IMG/VR virus record: IMGVR_UViG_3300017991_002192
Span: 22,759-86,758 of that record
DNA length: 64,000 nt
Strand: one strand, 5' to 3'
Origin: a virus
Shown here piece after piece: positions 50,765 through 59,700 of the stretch; the stretch's first letter is position 1; each line of letters begins with the position of its first letter. A program made the translations under genes and the position numbers. The notes under the pieces are model-generated. The model did not search any database. It saw only the letters and a program-made list of their open reading frames with translations, and was not told the origin of the DNA.

Positions 50765-51886
50765 CTAATCGTCGTACTCTAGACCCTCTAGAATCGTATC
50801 GACATCGATGCTGCCTGGGTCCGAGGGCGGCTCGGGCTCGGCATCCTCCACATCGAGACCTTCCAGAAAGGTGTCCACTTCCTCAGCCGTCGTGGTCGAG
50901 GGCAAAATATCCTCTTCCGCATGCGCGTCCAACAATGTCCTGCCATCCTCATCCAACTGTGACATGACATCTGACTCGTGCCCTAGCTCGGGTTCCTCCT
51001 CCGACCCCTCTTCCTCCGGCTCCTCTTCCTCCGACCCCTCTTCCTCCGACCCCTCTTCCTCCGACCCCTCTTCCTCCGACCCCTCTTCCTCCGGCTCCTC
51101 TTCCTCCGACTCCTCCGACCCCTCTTCCTCCGACCCCTCTTCCTCCGACCCCTCTTCCTCCGACCCCTCTTCCTCCGACCCCTCTTCCTCCGGCTCCTCT
51201 TCCTCCGACTCCTCTTCCTCCGACTCCTCCGACTCCTCCTCCAAATCGCCATTGTCCGCGGCATCAACCTGGGCAATCAGGTCATCGACCACAGCAACAT
51301 CGTCAGCCGTGACAGCTTCGGGTTTTGACATCGGATAGGCCGCTCCGGTGGGCTGCCCCCAATGAGCCCCGAGCCCCAATTCGTGCTCGCAGATCTTCAA
51401 CTGGTCTCGTAACTGGGCTTGCTTGTTCCGCAGATCAGTCACTTTGGTCTTGACAGCAACGAGCAGCCTCTCCAGATCCTCGACCGAAAGCTCTAGCTCT
51501 TTGATTCGCACGACCGACTCGGCCAAAATCACCCTGGCTGCGGCTTCGCGGTCGGCCGTGCTTCGCCCAGCACGAACATGTGGATTGTGCGCCAGCAAAT
51601 CCGTGTAAGCGATCTCGTACTTGCCCTTCTCACGAGCCAATTCGTGCTCGAACCAGCCCCGATCTTCCAATAGCTGCAATTGCAACGCCGTACAGCGCCG
51701 AAGCTGATTGCTGATCGCGGCCTTCTTGTTATTCATCGCCTTCGGCCCAACCGCCAGAGGATCGGCGTCCAGATCGATGGCGGGCATCGAGCGAAGCTCC
51801 TTGTGGATGCGCCGAATCCGGGCCTCATCAACAACGGGCTTGTCCGGTACGAGATCGCTACTCATGGTCGTCGCTGCTTCCGACAT
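50765..51886 (-). CDS. Acidic repeat protein
   Basis: The 373-residue protein has a helical N-terminal half (about 20-180) with A-I-S-N-Q-L-R-R-C-T-A-L-Q-L-Q-L-L and coiled-coil character. A long stretch of Glu-Glu-Glu-Gly-Ser units follows (about 215-300), then an acidic end with two copies of D-T-(F/I)-L-E-G-L near 340 and 365. No enzyme motif. Acidic proteins can mimic DNA or bind recombination proteins. The neighbourhood suggests a role with RecA or ssDNA-binding protein, but this is speculation. The repeat is likely length-variable. Confidence 0.68.
   Translation of the reverse strand: MSEAATTMSSDLVPDKPVVDEARIRRIHKELRSMPAIDLDADPLAVGPKAMNNKKAAISNQLRRCTALQLQLLEDRGWFEHELAREKGKYEIAYTDLLAHNPHVRAGRSTADREAAARVILAESVVRIKELELSVEDLERLLVAVKTKVTDLRNKQAQLRDQLKICEHELGLGAHWGQPTGAAYPMSKPEAVTADDVAVVDDLIAQVDAADNGDLEEESEESEEEESEEEEPEEEGSEEEGSEEEGSEEEGSEEEGSEESEEEEPEEEGSEEEGSEEEGSEEEGSEEEEPEEEGSEEEPELGHESDVMSQLDEDGRTLLDAHAEEDILPSTTTAEEVDTFLEGLDVEDAEPEPPSDPGSIDVDTILEGLEYDD
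50996..51243 (-). repeat. 15-base tandem repeat inside the acidic protein gene
   Basis: About 16 imperfect copies of the plus-strand unit CCTCTTCCTCCGACC, with CGGCTCC variants, encode Glu-rich repeats on the minus strand. The array keeps frame because the unit is a multiple of three. Such arrays expand and contract by slippage and are error-prone in assemblies. Confidence 0.9.
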
Positions 51887-52280
51887 TCTTTCCTCGACTA
51901 AGCAAGTCGCGAATCAGCTTGGCATAGTTGTTCTTGTACATCCGAACCCGCGCCTGACACACCTCGGGACCAATCCCGCCGCCAGCCATCGCCGCCTCGG
52001 TCGCGGCAATGTCAGCCTGCATCGCCACCAGCAGATGAGCAATTCGGGCTTCAAACATGGTCATCCCCTGTGCAGCTATCCGATCATCGTCTTCAAGCAC
52101 TCCGATCACGTCGGCGCCTCGGCCGCCCGCATCATCCTGTATGGATTCCCAGGCGGCAGCAAAGCCCGCAAACGAATCACCGTCTCGGTGCTTGTATGCC
52201 CGAGTTGCCACGACCTTCGTGATACGCAGCTTCCGTCTGATCGAAGATAGGACTTCCCTTAGCTCATCGTCGGCAGCCAT
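51858..52280 (-). CDS. Hypothetical helical protein
   Basis: The 140-residue protein starts at ATG 52280, just after the RecD2 gene, and overlaps the acidic protein gene by 29 bases. It is helical, with L-R-E-V-L-S-S-I-R-R-K-L-R-I-T and M-F-E-A-R-I-A-H-L-L-V-A-M-Q-A-D-I-A-A-T-E. One Cys lies in P-E-V-C-Q-A-R-V. No family recognised. Its operon position suggests recombination or replication. Confidence 0.6.
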   Translation of the reverse strand: MAADDELREVLSSIRRKLRITKVVATRAYKHRDGDSFAGFAAAWESIQDDAGGRGADVIGVLEDDDRIAAQGMTMFEARIAHLLVAMQADIAATEAAMAGGGIGPEVCQARVRMYKNNYAKLIRDLLSRGKNVGSSDDHE

Positions 52281-52291
52281 TCCACACTCCT

Positions 52292-55200
52292 TTACGCCTC
52301 GGCCGCCTCACTTGAGCACCCAGCGAGCGCAATTAGCCGGTCAGGGAAGAGCGTGTTCCGCGTATCGACCTCCCTGTTCCCCACAGCCCGCGCCAACGCC
52401 GTGGGGTGCCCAAAAAGGCAGACCTTCCGGCGAGCCCGCGTAATTGCCGTATAGATGAGGTTGCGCTGTAGCTGACGCCGGAAACCGCTGACCCAGGGCA
52501 TCAGAATGACATCGTACTCCTGGCCCTGGCTGTTCCACCCGTAAAACCCATTTTGTAGAAAACGATGCCCGTCCGGCACTTCGACACAGACAGAAGAAGA
52601 GACGCAAGGCTCAACCGACGCCACCACACTATGGTGGTCCTCCAAAAACGAAGCCAACTCCCGCTGGGCCTGTGTCCCTGTCGAGTACTTCAAGATCTCG
52701 GCGGCTGCATGTCGGCTGATACACCCCCTATTGATGCCATTCCGATACACCGGCAACGGAACCCGAGACCCCAACTCTGCACGCAGAGCCTTGACTAACC
52801 TCCTGCTACACGGAAAAACATAGCGCTCCGGCCCCACCGCCAATCTCGCCCTCTCTTGCTTCTCACGTGTGATGAAACCAATTTCCTCACCGAACTTTCT
52901 GGCATTAACGCCGTAAAGCTGAAGAGAAGGGGTGCGGCTCGTTGTTCTTCCAGCAATGATACCCATACGCAAAAGAAGCACCCGAACCTTCTCCCGCACT
53001 CCTGCAAACTTACTGGCCAGCTCAATGTGATCGAGTTTCGTAGGGTCACCCGAACGAAGATGCACCGACCCATCCTCAAACAACCCACGTAGAAACCACC
53101 GCTGAACCTCCACCGGAGACTGCAAGACACAAGAAGGAACATCCTTCGCGTGCGGCAGCAACCCACCAAGTCGGGACAACCATTGGGATAGGAAAACGGA
53201 GCTTACCTCGGCATGGTACGCTCCCAATTCGTGGAATCGCGACGCTTCCACACCAAATAGCTCCCGACAAAGCTCAGCAAACCGATCCACCACTTCTCGG
53301 TGCCTCTTGGCCAAACGAAACCCTGCGGGGGAAAGCGTACCGTCAGCCACAAACAACCCCAAAAACTCCGCGCCGCTGTTGTTGAGTACAGACGGGACCG
53401 AATACAACCGAGTCCGAACGTCCGTCTCTTGCGGAGGAGACGGTAACACGGCCGGCTCAATGGCATCTAGCTCCGGCCGCATTCGCAATCGCAGAAAATC
53501 CCCGATCTTGATCCCCTGAGCCACCTTCCGCTCATAGGTTTCCGTCTCAGCATCCCAAACATCCAAGCCATGGTCTGGAGTAACGCTGACGGAGTAGCCG
53601 TCTTTGGTCGTGATTTTCAGCATCGGAGCTTCTGGGTTGACGACCTTCCGTTCGTAGGCCCTCGGGCCTCCTGGCGCACCAACCATTCCCGCCCCCGGCA
53701 ATGAAGCAATCGGAAGAAGCCCTTTGGTTGTCTCCACCAAAGTGTCGGGGTGGAGACATTTGTGACACGTGATCGCGTAAGCCAGTCGGAGATGTGAGGA
53801 TGCCGTGCGGAACGGGAGGAAAACCTCCGTCTCTGGCGGTCCCCAAATCCTGATCTTGACTTCTTTCTTCTTCCGGTCCAGACGCACAATCTTACCCACG
53901 TCGCCGTTGAAGATATCGTACTGATAGTTGTTCTTGACCACCATCACCCGATCACCTTCACGAACCGTCTCCGCCCCCAACCGCATCTCTCGCAGACCTG
54001 GCTGTTTGGGGTTGAGCAAACCCCGGATACGCGAATTCAGGTTCGTGACTCCGAGAGTCCCAGCATGACGTGGGCTGAGCACCTGGAAGTTGGCGTGCTT
54101 GTCATAGAGTTTCATGACGGTAGCCAGCAACGTCTCCAGCACCTTCTCTTCTGTCTGGATCTCAAACAGAGCAAAGTCCGTCTTGCCTGGAGTCGGTTGT
54201 GGGATCTCGCCGCTGTTGATCGCGTGCGCTGCCAGAACGATGTCCGACGTGTCCTCCTGACGATAGATCTCTGTCAGTCTCGTCACGGGAAACAACTCGG
54301 TAGCAATCATGTCCCGCAGCACGTTGCCGGGGCCTACCGGGGGAAGCTGCGCCGCATCTCCCACGAACACGATGCGACACTTCTTCTGCGTGCAAGACAG
54401 GATCCGGTACAGCAAGTGCTGATCAACCATCGAGGACTCGTCCACAATGAGCACTTCGGCAGGATGGGGCGATCCTTCATCGTAGCCCCAAAGCTCTCCA
54501 GACCCGTCGCCCGACGCTCCTTCGCTGGTCCCGACGATGCCCGCGTATGTAGACTCGCGATCGTCCTCCCCATCAATCCCACGTGCCTGAAATGCCCTGT
54601 GAATCGTGGACGCCTCCGAGCCCGTAACAGACTGGACACGTTTGGCAGCAATCCCCGTGGGCGCAACGAGCAAGAACGACACCCCTGCGTCTTGCAAAAC
54701 CCTCACGACCGTCCGCAGACAAAACGTCTTTCCCGTTCCAGGTGACCCCGTAATGATGGAAACCGGATGAATAAGCGCATTGAGGGCCGCTTGCATCTGA
54801 AGGCGCTCCAGCGACACCTTGCTTCCGCCCGTCCATTCGTCCAGAGCTAGCTTCGCAGTGCCCTCAAGATCCAGCGGGTTCTCTTTTGCGTGCTCGGCGG
54901 TTTTGACTCCAACCTCTCCTAGCCTCTTGGTGTATTCCTGAATGTCCTCTCCGCAGATCTGCGCGCGCTCCATCCTCTCTACCAGGAGCTTTGCCGACTC
55001 ATCCTCGATCAGAAACGGCCACGGCTCGTAGATGGCTACCGTTCCGGGCTTGGTCTTGCGGTCGAGGGTGACCGCGCCTTCCTGGTGACACGCCTTGAGC
55101 GTGTGAGCGATTTGCTCGGTCGTCACATTGGGAATGATCTCCTTGACCGCAGCAAAGAGATCACCCGAAAGCATGTACAGATGCCCCATCCCCCGCCGAC

Positions 55201-55936
55201 TCTTCACCATGTGAAGCACTGCGCCTCGAATCCTCTTGTCCGAATCCAACGACAGCCCCATGCGCATGGCAATCTCGTCTGCCTGCTTGAATTCGATCCC
55301 GTCGATCTGAACAAGACTCCACGGATCCTCCGCGAGCACCTGCTCCACGCGATCTCCAAACAGGCTCCACACCCGATCAATCTTCACCTTCGGCAAATCA
55401 AACTCGCTCAGGAAGCTGAGTGCCTGGAACATCGCCTTGACCGCTTGCCACCGCGAAACGATGTGCTCGGCTGACAACTGATCGATGCCTCGAACCTCTT
55501 GCAGCCGCTCGGCATCTCCAAGAGCGGTTTCCATCTCGTCGCCGAAGTGGTCGGACAATATCTGAAGAGTCAGACGACCCACTCCGTGCGCGCTCAGGAT
55601 CTTCTTGATCGTGGAGACCGTCCAGGGACCTCGGATGACAGGGGCGCGCGTGATCTCGATCTGGCGTCCGTACTCCGGGTGCTTGACCCATTTGCCTTCA
55701 AACCCAAACCACGTACCGACATCCACATTCAGACCGGGGATGTTGCCTCGAATTGTCACCAGCGCTCCGGCAAGGGGAGAATAGTCCTCTGCTGGATCAT
55801 CCCTCTCACGCCTGAAGCTGCGGCTGGCCGGACCAGCATCATCCGCATCATCGATCTTGATCTTGAGAATGTAGAACGCTTGCCCTGCGTTCTCAAAGAT
55901 GACCGAATGGACTCGGCCTGTGTAGTACTCCGTCAT
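52292..55936 (-). CDS. RecD2-like DNA helicase with an intein
   Basis: The 1214-residue precursor has an N-terminal OB-like domain, helix-hairpin-helix region (about 105-250), then Walker A I-T-G-S-P-G-T-G-K-T (395-404), motif II I-V-D-E-S-S-M-V-D, motif III F-V-G-D-A-A-Q-L-P-P-V and, after the intein, S-Q-G-Q-E-Y-D-V and T-A-I-T-R-A-R. This is the RecD2 layout of 5'-to-3' SF1B helicases. Without the 409-aa intein it is 805 residues. The helicase would unwind DNA in replication or repair. The intein sits in the H-K-S-Q-G motif needed for ATP-coupled translocation, so splicing is essential for activity. Confidence 0.9.
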   Translation of the reverse strand: MTEYYTGRVHSVIFENAGQAFYILKIKIDDADDAGPASRSFRRERDDPAEDYSPLAGALVTIRGNIPGLNVDVGTWFGFEGKWVKHPEYGRQIEITRAPVIRGPWTVSTIKKILSAHGVGRLTLQILSDHFGDEMETALGDAERLQEVRGIDQLSAEHIVSRWQAVKAMFQALSFLSEFDLPKVKIDRVWSLFGDRVEQVLAEDPWSLVQIDGIEFKQADEIAMRMGLSLDSDKRIRGAVLHMVKSRRGMGHLYMLSGDLFAAVKEIIPNVTTEQIAHTLKACHQEGAVTLDRKTKPGTVAIYEPWPFLIEDESAKLLVERMERAQICGEDIQEYTKRLGEVGVKTAEHAKENPLDLEGTAKLALDEWTGGSKVSLERLQMQAALNALIHPVSIITGSPGTGKTFCLRTVVRVLQDAGVSFLLVAPTGIAAKRVQSVTGSEASTIHRAFQARGIDGEDDRESTYAGIVGTSEGASGDGSGELWGYDEGSPHPAEVLIVDESSMVDQHLLYRILSCTQKKCRIVFVGDAAQLPPVGPGNVLRDMIATELFPVTRLTEIYRQEDTSDIVLAAHAINSGEIPQPTPGKTDFALFEIQTEEKVLETLLATVMKLYDKHANFQVLSPRHAGTLGVTNLNSRIRGLLNPKQPGLREMRLGAETVREGDRVMVVKNNYQYDIFNGDVGKIVRLDRKKKEVKIRIWGPPETEVFLPFRTASSHLRLAYAITCHKCLHPDTLVETTKGLLPIASLPGAGMVGAPGGPRAYERKVVNPEAPMLKITTKDGYSVSVTPDHGLDVWDAETETYERKVAQGIKIGDFLRLRMRPELDAIEPAVLPSPPQETDVRTRLYSVPSVLNNSGAEFLGLFVADGTLSPAGFRLAKRHREVVDRFAELCRELFGVEASRFHELGAYHAEVSSVFLSQWLSRLGGLLPHAKDVPSCVLQSPVEVQRWFLRGLFEDGSVHLRSGDPTKLDHIELASKFAGVREKVRVLLLRMGIIAGRTTSRTPSLQLYGVNARKFGEEIGFITREKQERARLAVGPERYVFPCSRRLVKALRAELGSRVPLPVYRNGINRGCISRHAAAEILKYSTGTQAQRELASFLEDHHSVVASVEPCVSSSVCVEVPDGHRFLQNGFYGWNSQGQEYDVILMPWVSGFRRQLQRNLIYTAITRARRKVCLFGHPTALARAVGNREVDTRNTLFPDRLIALAGCSSEAAEA
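52532..53758 (-). other. Intein in the RecD2-like gene (409 aa, LAGLIDADG type)
   Basis: It begins C-L-H-P-D-T-L-V-E-T at precursor residue 727, between H-K and S-Q-G, and ends G-F-Y-G-W-N before Ser. Block B is V-T-P-D-H-G-L-D. The LAGLIDADG motifs are F-L-G-L-F-V-A-D-G and L-R-G-L-F-E-D-G-S. The penultimate His usual in inteins is Trp here. Splicing with a Ser+1 is common. Confidence 0.92.
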
Positions 55937-56179
55937 CTAGTAGGACACAGTGCTCGAATGGGGATCGCCACCTACACCACACATCCATCGCCGCAACACT
56001 TCATCACACGAAACTCCACAGGAAAGCTCGTGTGAAAACGGTCCCGTGGTGGCATTCGCCCATGCCCGCACGACAGCAACTTCAATGAGCCGTCTCGGAA
56101 GCTTCCAGACAACCCAAAACAACGCATTCTCTTTCCACTTGTAGATACGATGGCGGACTGTCCACATTAAGGTTCTCAT
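55937..56179 (-). CDS. Small basic protein with hydrophobic N-terminal half
   Basis: The 80-residue protein starts in an ATGA overlap with the upstream gene and stops one base before the RecD2 ATG. M-R-T-L-M-W-T-V-R-H-R-I-Y-K-W-K then A-L-F-W-V-V-W-K-L-P-R-R-L-I-E-V-A-V gives an amphipathic, possibly membrane-bound helix. It ends with two cysteines (L-S-C-G-V-S-C-D-E) and L-R-R-W. Tight coupling argues for a real gene. Function unknown. Confidence 0.62.
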   Translation of the reverse strand: MRTLMWTVRHRIYKWKENALFWVVWKLPRRLIEVAVVRAWANATTGPFSHELSCGVSCDEVLRRWMCGVGGDPHSSTVSY

Positions 56180-56709
56180 GGCTTCAACTCGTCCTTCTCT
56201 TTCTGAATCATCGACAGAAAGTCACGCAACTGGCCGATCCTCTCTTGAAGACGCTCTATGGAGGGGTTCTTCATGTCGTCCTCAATCTCGGCCGTAAGCT
56301 CCTCCAGGTCCGGCAACACGGTTGCGACGATCTGGCTCTGGTGCCCGACGAGGAAGTCGAAATAGAGCCTGACTTTCGACCCATCCTCTTTCGTGAGCGA
56401 CCACTCCCCAGCATCGTACCGGAGCACGCCCTTGCTGTTGACCTCGTACAAGTAGTTGGGTCGGTCGTGGTGCCCCACATGACAATGCCCAGACGGTTCC
56501 TCCAGACAACAACCACCACCCCAACGGTCTGGGAGCGGCGGATCGGGAGGGCAGTGGTGAGCAACGAAAGTCACCGTCTCCCCAAGCATCGGCTCCAGGG
56601 CCTTCTCTACCGAGACAGTTCCAAGCTCATCGTCCGCAACCAACAGATTGTCGTCTTGCCGGTAAAAGACTCCCGACAACACAACGACCTGTGCTTTGGC
56701 CTTGACCAT
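56176..56709 (-). CDS. Hypothetical Cys/His-rich protein
   Basis: The 177-residue protein has a beta-rich start (A-Q-V-V-V-L-S-G-V-F-Y) and a striking central cluster, H-H-C-P-P-D-P-P-L-P-D-R-W-G-G-G then C-C-L-E-E-P-S-G-H-C-H-V-G-H-H, which could bind zinc. A helix ends the protein (I-E-R-L-Q-E-R-I-G-Q-L-R-D-F-L-S). I recognise no named family. An ATAGATGG-type element lies 38 bases upstream of the ATG (56747-56756). Confidence 0.65.
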   Translation of the reverse strand: MVKAKAQVVVLSGVFYRQDDNLLVADDELGTVSVEKALEPMLGETVTFVAHHCPPDPPLPDRWGGGCCLEEPSGHCHVGHHDRPNYLYEVNSKGVLRYDAGEWSLTKEDGSKVRLYFDFLVGHQSQIVATVLPDLEELTAEIEDDMKNPSIERLQERIGQLRDFLSMIQKEKDELKP

Positions 56710-56746
56710 TCACCTACCACTACGCCCAACAGGCGAAGTATCGAGG

Positions 56747-56756
56747 CGATAGATGG
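56747..56756 (-). promoter_or_regulatory. CCATCTATCG element upstream of 56176-56709
   Basis: The minus strand reads CCATCTATCG, 38 bases before ATG 56709, with a GCCC/CAGGCGA segment beside it (plus strand 56724-56737) that is also found near 50733-50746. It is a candidate promoter or operator. Confidence 0.35.
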
Positions 56757-56760
56757 GCAG

Positions 56761-59700
56761 CTACCCGCACTTGGTGCTACCACATTGCCTGCATCGCGGG
56801 CAATTCTCCTGGTAGACCATCGTGCCCTTCCCGCCACAATCAGGGCAGACCTTCACGGCCTTAACCTCGGTCCCGTCCGCGATGTACTTCTTCAGCACGC
56901 GGGCAATCACCTTGGCAAAATCGTACATATCTGCGTCGGCCGTTCGCCCAAGCTGCTCCGCGATGAATTGAACAGGAGCACCGTGGCGCAACGACAGGCT
57001 GAGGATGCGCGTAAAGTCCCCTTGCTGCGGGTTGTCAAACATCTTCACGATGTTCTTGATCTTGTTGGGGTCGTCCTCATCCCCGTACCAAAGATCGTAC
57101 TTCCCACCATCCTTGAAAGACCGCTTGACAATCACGCCTTGCGTGATCTTCTTCGGGATCTCGATGTTTTCCGAGAAGCCACCGAAGATCTCGTAGGGCT
57201 TGCCGTCGTACAGACCAACGAGAATCATCCAATCGGTATACTCTTTTTCACCAATCTTGACCCGTGAGCGGTGGATGTCACAGGCAAGTTTCTCCAGCCG
57301 CTTGGGAGCATTGTGCTGCACAAACGCCGACTTCTTCTTGATCGGAGCATCTTCCCTACTACCCTCGCGATAGATCGTGATGCCCTTGCACCCCGCCTTC
57401 CACGCTTCGGTGTAGATCTTCTCTACCTCTTCCACCGTGACGGTTTCGGGCAGATTCAACGTGCTGGAGATTGCATGATCAACGTACTGACCCGCTGCCG
57501 CCTGTAGCCGAACACGTTGCTGCCAATCCATCGATTCAGCCTCAGCCATGTGGTAGGGACTCTCTTCAAAATCATCGTCGGTCTTGCCGGTGACTTCCTT
57601 CCACTTGCGGAACCCGTGCTCGCTAACTGTGTAGTCCTGCCACGCGACCCCCTCGTTATCGACGCGATCGACCCGAGCGCCTTGATCGTTGGGATTGATC
57701 TTCTTTGAGCGCGTGTAAAGCGCCTTGTAGAGAGGCTCAATCCCACTCGTAGTCTGGGTCATCATCGAAACGGACCCCGTGGGAGCCGTCGTGAGATTGG
57801 CGATATTGCGCCGCCCGTTCTGCTCCCAGCGCATCCGCAACTCAGGACCGCCCGCCTCCATGATGCGCTGAATGAAGGGATGGTCCTTCTCTTTGGCGTA
57901 GTTATAGATCGGGAAACAACCGCGTTCTCCTGCCATCTCTACAGATGCCTCATACGAACCCACCGCCAACGCCTTGTAGATCTCCCGCACGACCTCGATG
58001 CTCTCATCTGTCCCGTAGCGAACCCCGAGCATAGCAACCGTGTCGCCAAGTCCCGTGATCCCCAGGCCAGTACGACGCCCGGTGAGACCAGCCTTATGGG
58101 TCTCCTCCCACAACATTCGTTCCGGGGCCTTGACCCAATCGGGCTCTGGATCCTTGTCAATCTTGGCGAGGATCTTCTCCACTAGCTCTAGCTCGATGTC
58201 AACGAGATCGTCTAAGAGCCGCTGAGCCTTGTTGGCGACCTGGCGGAATTTCTCCCACTCGAATGCGGCCTGGTCCGTGAACGGATCGGAAACGAAACTC
58301 GTCAGGTTGAGCGCCAGCAGACGACACGAATCTGCGTTCGCGGACAGCGGAATCTCTGCACAGTTATGGCTATTGATGAGAACCCGTTGCGGTTTACCAT
58401 ACTTAGAAAGAGACTCCACCCCCCCGATATAATAATTGCTTACCCCATCAACAGCACCGTTGTACACATCCGCGGTTCCGTCTTCCTCAATGGAGACAAT
58501 GCGATGATTATAGTTCTGCGCGGCCTCCTTGAGGGCAGCATAGCTCCGAAAGCCGTTAACATTGCTTTTTCGGATATTGAAAGGCACGCCTTCTTCTGAG
58601 CAGCTCCGTTCCCACTCTCTTCTGTAAGGAACACGCCCCAACCGGAATTGCACTGCTGTAAATACTCTGAGCTGCTCGTCGCGAACACAACGCATTCGCT
58701 TTCGATGTCCTGTGCGAACCCCTTGTAAATGCTTCTTTCGGAACCCCTCCAAACGCGCACGGCGCGAATTCTGACAAGCGCTGCTACAACACTCTTGTCC
58801 TCTTCGAGTCAGCGGCAAGGAAAAGTTCTTGCCGCACTGTGGACAAGTCTTACGAACCAAGATTTCACGACCCTCGACAACCAACGGAAGATCGGTCACC
58901 GATTTCGCGTAAGCAATACGCCTGTCCAAGCTCCTCTTTAGCGGCAATCGGTGATGCTTCGGGATTTCTTTCCCAGTCGCAAATTCCCAAATCATCCGAT
59001 GTTCTGCACGAGAATAGGATCGGTTGCAATTTCGCAGCCACAAGTAATCCTGACCTCGTTTATCTCTCTTAGGCCAGCGATCTTTAATGGATGCCTCGTA
59101 CCGATAACCTACATGAAGGCTATCCCCCACCATCAATTCATCTACTGAAGCGTAGACCCCCGCACGGAGAAGGAACTGGTGCTCTTTTGTCGCACGGAAA
59201 ATCGTGCCATCCTCTAGCTTGATCTTGTAGACTGGCTTACGACCACTAATCCCCGGATTCCGCATCATCTTGATGACAATGCGCCCTTCTTCTCCACACG
59301 CGTACACGGGGACATCGCACCCCTCATCCGCCAAGGTCTCAAATGACACAAATCCGCGACCGTCGGCAACCGCCACAAGCGTATCTCCCGTCATGCACGG
59401 GTTCGTGCTGACCGTCCGGTAACCTTCCTCAGCGTAGCAGTCGGCCGGGCTCTCGCGCAGGATGGTGTCCCAGAAGAGAAGCCCAGGCTCGGCGCTGTCG
59501 CGAGCCCCCTTCATAATCTCCGCCCAGACCTCGCGAGCATCCAGCCACCCCTCGATTTTCGGATTCTCCTTCTCGTCACACGGCCAGCGGAGATGGTACT
59601 CCTTGCCCTCCTCGACTGCCTTCAGGAATTCGTCGGAGAGCCGCACGCTGATGTTCGCGTGCGTAACCTTCGTTCGTTCCTCATGTCCACACGCCCGACA

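Noticed and set aside
50808-51338. Ser-rich plus-strand frame across the tandem repeat
   Set aside because: It is the antisense reading of the Glu-rich repeat; the minus-strand frame has flanking coherent protein sequence and a coupled start.
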